Shown here piece by piece: positions 11,943-22,942 of a stretch of DNA of 64,000 nucleotides. Numbering within the stretch: position 1 is the stretch's first letter; each line of letters starts with the position of its first letter. Made by a program: the position numbers and the translations under genes. The stretch is from Leptobrachium leishanense. Taxonomy: Eukaryota; Chordata; Amphibia; Anura; Megophryidae. The stretch covers positions 411,160,626-411,224,625 of the forward strand of contig CM019063.1 of NCBI GenBank assembly GCA_009667805.1, read 5' to 3'. The notes under the pieces were generated by a model. That model did no database searches. It was not told where the DNA came from and saw nothing but the letters and a program-made list of their open reading frames with translations.

Positions 11943-12124
11943 CAATGTTTCCCAAACCTGTCCTAAGGACCCTCTGCTCGGCCAGGTTTGTCAGATATCT
12001 GAAGCACAGCACAGGTGATATGATTTGCTGCTCAGTGATTGCAGGATTCAGTCCGTATTTCCCCAAGGTGACCTGCAAAATCTGGCCTGGTTGAGGGTCC
12101 CGAGGACAGATTTGGGAAACACTG
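11943..12124. mobile_element. hAT-type MITE (tgtttcccaaacctgtcc family)
   Basis: The inverted ends CAATGTTTCCCAAACCTGTC and the complement of its partner (tttgggaaacactg) are flanked by a perfect 8-bp duplication CCCTAATG at 11935-11942 and 12125-12132. An 8-bp duplication is diagnostic of hAT insertion. A partial relative lies at 59155-59265. Confidence 0.8.
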
Positions 12125-12159
12125 CCCTAATGTAACGAGCTGCGCACGCCAGTGCATAG

Positions 12160-13730
12160 CGGTATTAAACTACTTCTGTCCACCATGAAAGGGGAGAACA
12201 GCTCGCTGTAACATAACATTATACTGGCAATCCAGAGGCACAATTACGTATGCGGAACTGCAGCATGTAACATTTGATTATAGACGTTAAATCATTTCAG
12301 GCAAATTCCAGTAGGCTTACGCCTGCCACATTACATTATATCTGCTTGCCTTGGTTACTCTGTGTCAGCGCTGTGTGAGTATAAGCACAGGATGGGCTGC
12401 ATCAGTGCAGTAATCCATACTGGGGCCTGGCCAGACTTGCAGGGTCCGGTTAGATCTGTGGATGCTCTTACATTACCCTGAAGTCTTCAGAAAAACAGCA
12501 TTAACTTTGGCTTAAGTGCAGTAGCGTTTTAAACGTCATTTATTCATACAGATTTTTTTTCTGGGGAAATCGTGATGTGAGAACAGAATCCGAGATAAAT
12601 TAACAATTTAATAACATGAGGTATGCAGACACTGAACTACAGACATCCGTCTCTAACATCCCACATTCCATCTTTTATTACTAACAGATCTTACATTTAA
12701 ACTCCAAAAAATGGAAAGTATCCCTTTTGCAGTGGAAGTCATTTAAATGTGATTTGTAAATAATGCTGCTGTATCCTTAAATAATATAAAAGAATTCAGT
12801 CGCTTGACGTGCGTATATTTCTATGGCTGCTACTAAGGGAATGTACTGTCAGATATGGGAATGTCTAGACCTCAAAATGCTGCTTGTGGCTATTGGCAGG
12901 TGTAGCGTGATGTTCTGGAATCGTAATGATATTTTGCAGATTCTTTGTTGTTTAGGATTTACACTTTACCTTTTAATAAGAGCAATGCAGTAATTTTAGT
13001 ACACCGCTTGTCACATCCCGTCCATGTTAATGTTAGGCTTGATTCCAAGTTTTTTCCTTTAGACGTCCATGAGGACATAATTAGGTTCATTATTTTGTTT
13101 ATTGAATTTTGAATCAAATTTCAGTTTTAACTATATGACATTTCTCCCCACCTTATCTTGAGACTTGTCTATGAGCTCTTATTAGTCTTTGTGCCAAATA
13201 TTTGGCTTGTGCAGCTAGCCGAGTCTCAGTGCAGGTCACACAGGCGTTGGTGTGCGCATTTTTGTCCTGATACCCGGGCAGGGGATATTTGCACTTCTTT
13301 CAGCTTGTGTTACTAGATGTTGCTGGTTCCACTGACTCTTACCAAGACCTATGTTACATAGCTGTGCGGAGATTGGAAACCATCAAATGTAGAATGGGTT
13401 TACCTTTAAATAAGTCTTTATAGAAGGAGTAACTGATATTTTATATCTCTAGGTCATCTGATCTATCCTGCAATAATAACTTTCATTTATAAAATGGATT
13501 TCAGAACCTGATTCATGATGAGGGATATATCACTGCTGTTATTTAGTGATATATACGTGAAGCGTATCTGTCAGTTGACTGTGCATGAATCAGTTGAAGC
13601 ATCTGGTGTTTGTATCTGTGGTAATAATAGCTAGATGGAAGCTGACTCAGGTTAGGTGAGTCTACAAACAATATAGCAAAAAATGCACAGGTAGAATCTT
13701 TCCCACTGCAGCCTCTTAACGAGGGTACCT
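12160..13730. other. Non-coding, no recognised feature
   Basis: About 1.6 kb of intron-like sequence without exons, RNA genes or repeat ends that I can support. Confidence 0.5.
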
Positions 13731-14217
13731 TGTTAACCCTTAATTGACAGAATAAAGACAAAAAAGAAAAGGGCGCAAGATAGGTGGAAATTGAAAAAAT
13801 ACCTCTGGAGCACCCCGGATACAGTTAGGGTACTCTTAGGGTTCACAGTAGATTGATTTCTTTAAAGAGCACTTTTGCTTCTTAGTTGGTTAATATAGCA
13901 TGCACTGAAAAATCAAAAGAGAACATATATTGTGCAGTATATTTAATAATTTTTTTTTAAAAAAATCAGTGTTAAAACAAACTCCCAAAAATAGAGCACA
14001 AATAAATGTGCAAAACAGCATTTGCCACAATGGCCAGAACCTCCCGATTTCTGTACTCCAAACCTCCGGTCTGTAGTCCATCAACATATAGATCGAAGCC
14101 CGTTGGAATGGAATGGAACGCTGGCTCAGCATAAACTGAAGTTCGTTAGAATGGAACACTTGCTCAGCATGGATATTCGGCTTGGTCTCTGGCTTGATTT
14201 CTGGTATACAGAACTTT

Positions 14218-14258
14218 GCTCAATGCATTTCGTGGGGCACACCCACTTCCTCAGGAGC
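14218..14258 (-). ncRNA. Hammerhead-ribozyme-like motif 1
   Basis: Read on the minus strand, a stem I half GCTC is followed by CTGAGGA, one extra A, a stem II hairpin (GTGGG with CCCAC), GAAA, a palindromic stem III ATGCAT, T, and the closing stem I half GAGC. This is the layout of a type I hammerhead with a very short stem III. The extra base before stem II departs from the textbook core. Penelope-like retroelements are known carriers of such ribozymes. Confidence 0.6.
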
Positions 14259-14289
14259 TCGATTTCAGCTGAAACATTCAGATGGTAGC

Positions 14290-14858
14290 GTCAGAATTTG
14301 GTGTGAACAGCGTGAAAGTATGGATCCATTCTGCCTTTTATCAACAGTTCAGGCTTTTGGTGGTATAATGGTGTGTATAATGGTGAAAATAATATTTTCT
14401 AGGCACACTTTGGGCCCCTTAGTACCAACTGAACATCGTTTAACCACCACGGCCTACCTAAGTATTGTTGCTGACCATGTCCATCCCTTTATGACCATAG
14501 TGTACCCATCTTCTGTTGGCTAATTCCAGCAGGATAATGCACCATGTCACAAAGCTCAAATCATCTCAAATGGGTTTCTTGAACATGACAATGAGCTCAC
14601 TGTACTCCAATGGCCTCTGCAGTCACCAGATCTCGATCCAATAGAGCACCTTTGGGATGTGTTGGAACAGGAGATTTGCATCATGGATGTGCAGCTGACA
14701 AATCTGCAGAAACTGCGTGATGCTACCATGTCACTAAGGACCAAAATCTCTGAGGAATGTCTCCAACACCTTGTTGAATCTATGCCACGAAGAATTAAGG
14801 AAGTTCTGAGGACAAAATGGGGTCCAACCCAGTACTACCAAGGTGTACCTAATAAAGT
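14290..14858 (+). pseudogene. Tc1-like transposase remnant (C-terminal half)
   Basis: The translation near 14527-14860 reads like the catalytic end of a DD34E Tc1 transposase: QQDNAPCHKAQ, then WPLQSPDLDPIEHLW, then a C-terminal helical segment ending GPTQYYQG. Upstream to about 14290 the frame is broken and diverged, although the ggtgtgtataatggtg region fits the same gene. The DNA-binding N-terminus is absent. It is an inactive fossil just left of another Tc1-type element. Confidence 0.7.
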
Positions 14859-15013
14859 CGCCCATGAGTATACAGTTGCAAGAAAAAGTATGTGAACCAT
14901 TTGGGACTACGTGGAGTTTTGCATGAATTGGTCATAAAATGTGCTCTGATCTTCATCTAAGTCACAACAATTTGAAAAACACAGTCTGCTTAAAATAATA
15001 CAACACAAACATT

Positions 15014-15147
15014 AAGGGCAGTATTACATAGTTGGTGCTAACTTAACCAGAGCTGTTGTAAACTGAAAACCTCCATAGGCTATAATGGCTCTGGGAAGTT
15101 TACAACAGCTCTGGTTAAGTTAGCACCAACTTTGTAATACTGCCCTA
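15014..15147. mobile_element. Hairpin MITE, copy 2, inside a Tc1 inverted repeat
   Basis: It is the same palindrome as 1584-1716 (gggcagtattac, agttggtgctaacttaacc, centre ctccataggctataatggct). Comparison with the intact right Tc1 inverted repeat near 16970-16990 shows that it interrupts the left one, which gives the insertion order. Confidence 0.8.
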
Positions 15148-15234
15148 CATGTTTTCATGTTTTTATTGAACAGAACATGTAAACATTCACAGTGCAGGGT
15201 GAAAAAAGTATGTGAACCTTTGGACTTAATAACT

Positions 15235-16741
<1,507 letters not shown>

Positions 16742-17402
16742 GGTTCACGTCAGGCAGTGCTTCTTGAAACCAGTAAACCCAAAACTGGTGTGTGTTTTTC
16801 AAGGGCAGGACAGCTTTCAGTAACACATCCAATAATATCACACGGATTGGACTCAAGGTTGGCTCACTCCTGGCTCCAATTAGCTCTTGGAGAAGTCATT
16901 AGGCTAGGGGTTCACATACTTTTTCCACCCTGCACTGTGAATGTTTACATGTTCTGTTCAATAAACACATGAAAACATATAATGTTTGTGTTGTATTATT
17001 TTAAGCAGACTGTGTTTTTCAAATTGTTGTGACTTAGATGAAGATCAGAGCACATTTTATGACCAATTCATGCAAAACTCCACGTAATCCCAAAGGGTTC
17101 ACATACTTTTTCTTGCAACTGTATGTATGTCTATGTGTGTATATTAATATTTATACTGTATATATAAAAGGCCAAACTATACCCATTGCTGCGACTTGTA
17201 CTGGAGAGTCAAAACGCTTAGTTCTGAGGTATAACTGAACTAGTACAACTCAGCTTGTGTAGTCAAGATTCACTGCTTGGTTATGCATAACCTATTCGCA
17301 TAGTGGATCTTGTGCATAAGGACTTTCAGCCACTTCTGACTTTGCGAACCAATTGCCATTCAGTTGGCTGTAAAATTTTAATAGCAGTTGGACGGAGCTC
17401 CA

Positions 17403-17996
17403 TGTCAGGGATCCCAGGAGTAGGATACAGGGAGCCCAAGGAGGTGGTGAAGAAAGCAAGGTTGAAGTCACTAGCCAAGTCAGGATCACAGCTGTACACG
17501 GAGGTCGGGGTCACAAGCCAAGTCAGGATCACAGCGGTACACGGAGGTCGGGGTCACAAGCCAAGTCAGGATCACAGGAAGGCATAAAATATGGAATGGG
17601 AAGAGCAATACTGAGGGAACTGCTACAATAGTGAAGCGAGGATAGAATGGCAAGCCTGCCTTAAGTACCCATGGAGCTCCTCCCTTACTCCGAGACGCGG
17701 GTAACGTCACAGACGTGCGCCGCGGGCCGGCCGCCATATTGGTGGAGCCTGGCCGCGCGCGCGTCCATTCTGGGGCACGTGCTGGGCCAGCAGTCTTGGG
17801 CTGCGACGCAAGCCCGCGGCGGGCACCCGGGGAACCACTCGTCGTCCCCCCCGGGAGTCATGGACCCGCGACAGAGGTAAGCCGGGTCTCCGGGTAACGC
17901 CAGGCCCATGCGCCAGCCGCAACCCTACCCCCTGAGCAGCAGCCCGATGTGGAGGGGACCGCCGGACCAGCCGTCCCGGAACCCGCAGCCCTGACA
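17403..17996 (-). repeat. 3' LTR of the chromovirus
   Basis: TGTCAGG...CTGACA, 594 bp, matching 22283-22876 base for base as far as I can read. It contains a tandem duplication of about 43 bp (17474-17560, the gtcaggatcacagcggtaca unit). The gag-pol frame runs 290 bp into this LTR before stopping at 17707. Confidence 0.95.
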
Positions 17997-20900
17997 TAAC
18001 CCCCCCCGGAACGCGGGGCCTCAGGACACGCAACGGACCCGGACGCCCGGGATGAGCAGCATGAAAAGCACGGACAAGGGCCGGAGCCCGGACAAAAGAG
18101 GCAGGTTCCCAGGAACGCTCCTCAGGATCGTAGCCTGTCCAATCCACAAAATACTGGAGTACACCCCGCCGAAGACGGGAATCAAGGATCCGCGCCACTT
18201 CGAACATATCGGAACCAGCAGCGGACACAGGAGGAGGAGGAGGCAAGGAACGACCAACAAAAGGGTTGGCACCAACCGGTTTCAGAAGGGATACGTGCAC
18301 CACCGGATGGAACCGGTAACGAGCAGGAAGCCGGAGACGAACCGCCACCGGCCCTATCATGTCAACAATGGTAAACGGCCCTATATATTTAGGGCCCAAT
18401 TTCTTAGAGGGACAAGAGAGACGTAGGTGGCGCGTGGACAACCACACTCTTTGGCCCGTAGTATAGCCCGTAGAGGCAGTACGGTGACGATCAGCATATC
18501 TTTTGTACGTATTCTGAGCCGTTATGAGGCACGCACGGGCCTTTGTACGACATGCTCGGAGTGCCCGGAGGCGGGTAGCAACGCTGGGAACCGGGACAAC
18601 GGAAGGCAAATCAGGAAGAGGAGCAGGATGATATCCATACATTAGGAAGAAAGGAGAACAATGAGTAGAATCGTGCAGTCGGGCGTTATAAGCATATTCG
18701 GCAGTGCACAATAAAGTGGCCCAATCGTCCTGTAAATAGGTTGTATAACAACGTAAGTATGTTTCCAAGGATTGATTCACCCTCTCCGTCTGTCCGTTGG
18801 TATGGGGATGGTATGCCGTGGACAGGTCAACCGAAATCCCCAAAGCCCGGCAAAAGCATCGCCAGAATCGAGATGTGAATTGCGCCCCTCGATCAGATAC
18901 GATGGATTCAGGGACGCCATGCAAGCGATATACGTTCTGTAGGAACAAGGATACTGTTTGTGCAGCGGTAGGCAGGCCTTGAATGGGAGTGAAGTGGGCC
19001 ATTTTGGTCAGACGGTCCACGGTTACCATTATGGTTGTGAAACCATTTGATGGAGGAAGTTCAACAATGAAATCGATGGTGATATGTGACCATGGTTGTT
19101 CAGGTACCGGAAGGGGTTGTAGGAGACCTACTGGTTTCTTCGTGCTATGTTTGGCACGGGCACAGACCGAGCAAGAACCCACGAAGTCCCTAACATCCTG
19201 AGCCAAAGTAGGCCACCAGAAGTAACGCTTTATCAAGTCATTGGTCTTACGTATCCCTGGATGACCGCTTCCCAAAGTGTCATGGAATTGTTGGAGTACC
19301 GCTACTCGGTCCTGAACCGGGACAAGACATTGCTGACGCTGTTCTTGAGTTCCCATTACATGGGGTTGGTTGTTAGTATCGGTATGGGAACGTATCTGTT
19401 GCATAAGGTTAGTAGTCATGCCGATGAATCTGCTCGGGGAAAGCACTGGTTCGATAGTAGGTGTCGTATGGATCGATGGAGAGAGACGTGATAATGCATC
19501 GGCTTTCTTATTCTGGATACCAGGTTTGTAGGTTACCCGGAAGTCAAAACGAGAGAAGAATAATGACCATCTGGCTTGTCGTGGATTGAGTCTTTTAGCC
19601 GTCCGTAGATATTCCAGATTTTTATGGTCTGTGAAGACCAGGAAAGGATGTAGAGCACCCTCTAAGAGATGACGCCACTCCGTGAGGGCACATTTAATGG
19701 CGAGAAGTTCCCTATCGCCAACATCGTAATGCGACTCAGCGGAAGTCAGTTTTCTGGAGTAATATGCCACAGGATGGACCATCTGTTCTGGGGGTCTCCG
19801 TTGGGAGAGAACCGCCCCGATTCCGACTTCAGAGGCATCAACCTCTACTTCATATGGTCGTAAGGGATCTGGTAGGACCAGTATAGGTGCTGTGCTGAAA
19901 CGATGTTTTAAGGCGTCAAACGCTTGTTGCGCCTCGGTGGACCAGCAAAACTTGGTATGTTGTTTGGTCAACCCGGTAAGGGGTAGAATGACGGAGGAGA
20001 ACCCCTGTATGAAGCGTCTATAGAAATTGGCGAAGCCTATAAATCGTTGGACAGCCTTTTTATCCGTAGGTGTAGGCCAAGTGCTGATGGCGGCTATTTT
20101 CTTATGATCCATGGCAAGACGACCGGGGGTTAAGAAGAATCCAAGGAATTCTATTTCGTCTGCCTCGAAGACACATTTTTCGATCTTGGCATATAACCGA
20201 TGGGTTCGGAGGCGAGTTAAGACTGTTGTTACATGGACCCTATGGTCCTCGAGAGAACAGGAAAAAACAAGGATATCGTCCAAGTAAATCACTACATATT
20301 GGTCTAACAGGTCTCTGAAGACGTCATTGAGGAAATGTTGGAACGTACCAGGTGCGTTGCATAACCCGAAAGGCATCACCATGTACTCGAAATGACCGTA
20401 GCGTGACCTAAACGCCGTCTTCCATTCGTCGCCTCTACGTATTCTGACAAGGTTGTATGCTCCCTTGAGATCGATCTTGGTGTAGACTGTTGCACCCTGG
20501 AGACGCTCGATGAGTTCTGGAATCAAGGGGAGAGGGTACCTGTTCTTGATCGTGATGAGATTCAATTCGCGATAATCCACGCAGGGACGGAGACCCCCAT
20601 CTTTTTTTTCCACAAAAAAGATACCCGCACCTGCCGGTGATGTTGAGTGCCTGATAAACCCTTTGTCCAGGTTCTCCTGAATGTAGCCTTTCAATACCTT
20701 CAATTCCGGTTCCGATAACGGATAGAGCCTGCCGTACGGAATGGGGGCTCCTGGAATTAGTTCAATCGGACAATCATACGGTCTCCTGGGCGGCAAAGAT
20801 TCCACCCCTTTTTCGTCAAACACATCTGCGAACGAAGAATATTCATTAGGGAGAACGGTGTGATACTGCGATGTCATATGTATATCTAGGACCGTGTTCA

Positions 20901-22266
20901 AGACATGATGGTGTTTCTGGAGACAATTCTGGATACAGTAGGACGACGAGAAGGTAAACGTGCCAGAGGACCATGAGACCTGGGGGTCATGCTGACGTAG
21001 CCAGGGGAGACCTAAAATTATTGGAAACAATGGAGTAGTAACAATGTCAAATCGTAACGTTTCCTTATGCCCAGGGCCTATGGTTACTTGTAACGGCTCT
21101 GTTTCAGTGGTAACCGGCCCAGAAGGCAAAGAAGACCCATCCACAACCTGAATATGCAAAGGGAAGGGTTTATTCGCAACAGGAATACAAAAGGCATCAA
21201 CGACTGCTTTGTCGAGGAAGTTTCCACTTGCTCCTGAATCAACCATCGCGGTTTGAAGTAGCATCCTCCCTCCCCACTGTAAAACAAGAGGGAGCGTCAA
21301 TAAAGGGCTGCAGCAACTGGAGGTGGACAGATGTAACAGACGAAGGAGTGAGTTAGGGTTACCTGCTCGACCCCGGTTCTTTTCTGGACAGTAACGTGCT
21401 GTATGGTTTGGTCGACCACAATACAGGCAGAGATTGTGCATACGTCGTCGGTGTAATTCTTCCGGTGGGAGTCGGCCTTGAGCCATATTAACCTGCATGG
21501 GTTCCTCTGGTGCGGGTAGCGCCACCTGATTACCGGGAGGTGGAGCAGAAGGAGAACGGAGCATTGACGAGTAGGAAGCGGATCTTTCCCTTGCTCGTTC
21601 GCGAAGTCTCCTATCAATCTGGATGGATAGTTGAACCAGGGACTCAAGGGATGAAGGGATTCCCACGCGTGCGATCTCGTCTTTTAAGGCCTCTGAGAGA
21701 CCAAGACGGAATTGCCCTATCAAGGCAACATCATTCCATCCTGTCTCACAGGCGAAGCGACGAAAGTCCGTGATATAAGCTTCCACTGAACGACGTCCTT
21801 GCCGTAGGGATCTAAGGGTGTTTTCTGCCGTACTGGCTCGGAGTGGGTCATCGAACATCGCGGCCATAGCGTTGAGGAAGAGCGGCCATGTATCCAACAC
21901 CGAGCTCTGGGAGCGTAATAGATTATGAGCCCATGCTTGTGCTTCTCCAACTAAAAGTGATATTGTCGTCCGTATCTTAACGAAATCACTGTAATAAGTC
22001 CGGGGATTCAATGAGAAGAGAAGGTCACACGACATCATGAAGGCTTGGAAGTGGTCTTGCTTGCCTGAGTAACGTTCAGGCATGGGAACATGTGGTTCTG
22101 GAACATGAGTCAACTCCAATGGGCGGGTTGGTGAGGTAGTTTGGAACGATAACAACTGTTCCTGGAGGTGCCGATGCCCATTCTGTAGTTCTCTTATGGA
22201 GCAGGATAAGGTGTTCACCTGTTGAGACAGGGTGTCCACTGCCCCGGCGACATCTGCAAGCTCCAT
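17707..22266 (-). CDS. Gag-Pol polyprotein of the chromovirus, with chromodomain
   Basis: This is a single frame of 1519 residues starting 16 nt after the primer-site region (cacaATGG context). Order: coiled-coil N-terminus and retrotransposon Gag domain (about 1-250), CCHC knuckle LCLYCGRPNHTARYC (about 279-297), aspartic protease with DSGA (about 342), reverse transcriptase with IDLKGAYN and the YLDD active site (about 659), RNase H starting VDASEVGIGAVL (about 806), integrase HHCC zinc domain (about 990-1040), integrase D-D-E in IDFIVELPP (about 1069), SDRGAQF (about 1125) and NGQTERVNQ (about 1161), then a chromodomain (ARILDSRLRRG...YFVDWTGYD, about 1352-1402). All catalytic motifs are present with no stop or frameshift. 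Gag and Pol are fused without a recoding site, as in Tf1/sushi elements. The last ~96 codons lie in the 3' LTR. The product would package and reverse-transcribe the element RNA and target chromatin through the chromodomain. Confidence 0.95.
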   Translation of the reverse strand: MELADVAGAVDTLSQQVNTLSCSIRELQNGHRHLQEQLLSFQTTSPTRPLELTHVPEPHVPMPERYSGKQDHFQAFMMSCDLLFSLNPRTYYSDFVKIRTTISLLVGEAQAWAHNLLRSQSSVLDTWPLFLNAMAAMFDDPLRASTAENTLRSLRQGRRSVEAYITDFRRFACETGWNDVALIGQFRLGLSEALKDEIARVGIPSSLESLVQLSIQIDRRLRERARERSASYSSMLRSPSAPPPGNQVALPAPEEPMQVNMAQGRLPPEELHRRRMHNLCLYCGRPNHTARYCPEKNRGRAGNPNSLLRLLHLSTSSCCSPLLTLPLVLQWGGRMLLQTAMVDSGASGNFLDKAVVDAFCIPVANKPFPLHIQVVDGSSLPSGPVTTETEPLQVTIGPGHKETLRFDIVTTPLFPIILGLPWLRQHDPQVSWSSGTFTFSSSYCIQNCLQKHHHVLNTVLDIHMTSQYHTVLPNEYSSFADVFDEKGVESLPPRRPYDCPIELIPGAPIPYGRLYPLSEPELKVLKGYIQENLDKGFIRHSTSPAGAGIFFVEKKDGGLRPCVDYRELNLITIKNRYPLPLIPELIERLQGATVYTKIDLKGAYNLVRIRRGDEWKTAFRSRYGHFEYMVMPFGLCNAPGTFQHFLNDVFRDLLDQYVVIYLDDILVFSCSLEDHRVHVTTVLTRLRTHRLYAKIEKCVFEADEIEFLGFFLTPGRLAMDHKKIAAISTWPTPTDKKAVQRFIGFANFYRRFIQGFSSVILPLTGLTKQHTKFCWSTEAQQAFDALKHRFSTAPILVLPDPLRPYEVEVDASEVGIGAVLSQRRPPEQMVHPVAYYSRKLTSAESHYDVGDRELLAIKCALTEWRHLLEGALHPFLVFTDHKNLEYLRTAKRLNPRQARWSLFFSRFDFRVTYKPGIQNKKADALSRLSPSIHTTPTIEPVLSPSRFIGMTTNLMQQIRSHTDTNNQPHVMGTQEQRQQCLVPVQDRVAVLQQFHDTLGSGHPGIRKTNDLIKRYFWWPTLAQDVRDFVGSCSVCARAKHSTKKPVGLLQPLPVPEQPWSHITIDFIVELPPSNGFTTIMVTVDRLTKMAHFTPIQGLPTAAQTVSLFLQNVYRLHGVPESIVSDRGAQFTSRFWRCFCRALGISVDLSTAYHPHTNGQTERVNQSLETYLRCYTTYLQDDWATLLCTAEYAYNARLHDSTHCSPFFLMYGYHPAPLPDLPSVVPVPSVATRLRALRACRTKARACLITAQNTYKRYADRHRTASTGYTTGQRVWLSTRHLRLSCPSKKLGPKYIGPFTIVDMIGPVAVRLRLPARYRFHPVVHVSLLKPVGANPFVGRSLPPPPPVSAAGSDMFEVARILDSRLRRGVLQYFVDWTGYDPEERSWEPASFVRAPALVRAFHAAHPGRPGPLRVLRPRVPGGVMSGLRVPGRLVRRSPPHRAAAQGVGLRLAHGPGVTRRPGLPLSRVHDSRGGRRVVPRVPAAGLRRSPRLLAQHVPQNGRARGQAPPIWRPARGARL
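17997..18011 (-). promoter_or_regulatory. Polypurine tract of the chromovirus
   Basis: On the minus strand a purine run with eight G residues lies directly against the 3' LTR, the expected primer for plus-strand DNA synthesis. It lies inside the gag-pol coding frame. Confidence 0.7.
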
Positions 22267-22270
22267 TGTG

Positions 22271-22281
22271 GCTTCACTATT
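22271..22281 (-). promoter_or_regulatory. Self-priming primer binding site
   Basis: On the minus strand AATAGTGAAGC lies one base after the 5' LTR. Its complement GCTTCACTATT occurs within the LTR (22507-22517), about 28 bp downstream of a TATA-like TACTTAAGG. This would be the start of the mRNA. An 11-nt complementarity between the mRNA 5' end and the primer site is the hallmark of Tf1-type self-priming and replaces a tRNA primer. Confidence 0.75.
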
Positions 22282-22282
22282 C

Positions 22283-22876
22283 TGTCAGGGATCCCAGGAG
22301 TAGGATACAGGGAGCCCAAGGAGGTGGTGAAGAAAGCAAGGTTGAAGTCACTAGCCAAGTCAGGATCACAGCTGTACACGGAGGTCGGGGTCACAAGCCA
22401 AGTCAGGATCACAGCGGTACACGGAGGTCGGGGTCACAAGCCAAGTCAGGATCACAGGAAGGCATAAAATATGGAATGGGAAGAGCAATACTGAGGGAAC
22501 TGCTACAATAGTGAAGCGAGGATAGAATGGCAAGCCTGCCTTAAGTACCCATGGAGCTCCTCCCTTACTCCGAGACGCGGGTAACGTCACAGACGTGCGC
22601 CGCGGGCCGGCCGCCATATTGGTGGAGCCTGGCCGCGCGCGCGTCCATTCTGGGGCACGTGCTGGGCCAGCAGTCTTGGGCTGCGACGCAAGCCCGCGGC
22701 GGGCACCCGGGGAACCACTCGTCGTCCCCCCCGGGAGTCATGGACCCGCGACAGAGGTAAGCCGGGTCTCCGGGTAACGCCAGGCCCATGCGCCAGCCGC
22801 AACCCTACCCCCTGAGCAGCAGCCCGATGTGGAGGGGACCGCCGGACCAGCCGTCCCGGAACCCGCAGCCCTGACA
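22283..22876 (-). repeat. 5' LTR of the chromovirus
   Basis: 594 bp, same sequence as 17403-17996. On the minus strand it contains the TATA-like box at 22541-22548 and the predicted transcription start near 22517. The U3 part is very GC-rich. Confidence 0.95.
22507..22550 (-). promoter_or_regulatory. Predicted LTR promoter and RNA start
   Basis: A TACTTAAGG box (22541-22548) is followed after about 28 nt by GCTTCACTATT (22517-22507), the proposed first bases of the RNA because they pair with the primer site. The spacing fits a TATA-driven start. This is inference from sequence only. Confidence 0.5.
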
Positions 22877-22942
22877 CTCCATCTCTTCTGCCGCCATTAA
22901 GGACCTTCAGCTGACTGAAACCGAGGACTTTTTGCTTTAAAG

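Larger units (their letters stand above)
17403..22876 (-). mobile_element. Full-length chromovirus (Ty3/Gypsy, Tf1/sushi type)
   Basis: The element is 5474 bp on the minus strand. It has two 594-bp LTRs (TGTCAGG...CCTGACA) that appear identical by reading, a 5-bp duplication CTCCA at 17398-17402 and 22877-22881, a self-priming site, one uninterrupted gag-pol frame, a chromodomain and a G-rich polypurine tract. It has no env. Everything needed for mobility appears intact, so insertion is recent. Confidence 0.95.

Noticed and set aside
17403..22876. Search for an env gene, which would make the element retrovirus-like
   Set aside because: The single frame ends after the chromodomain and LTR tail; no further frame lies between pol and the 3' LTR.
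22587..22877. 96-codon frame in the 5' LTR
   Set aside because: It is the LTR copy of the gag-pol C-terminus and has no upstream gene here.
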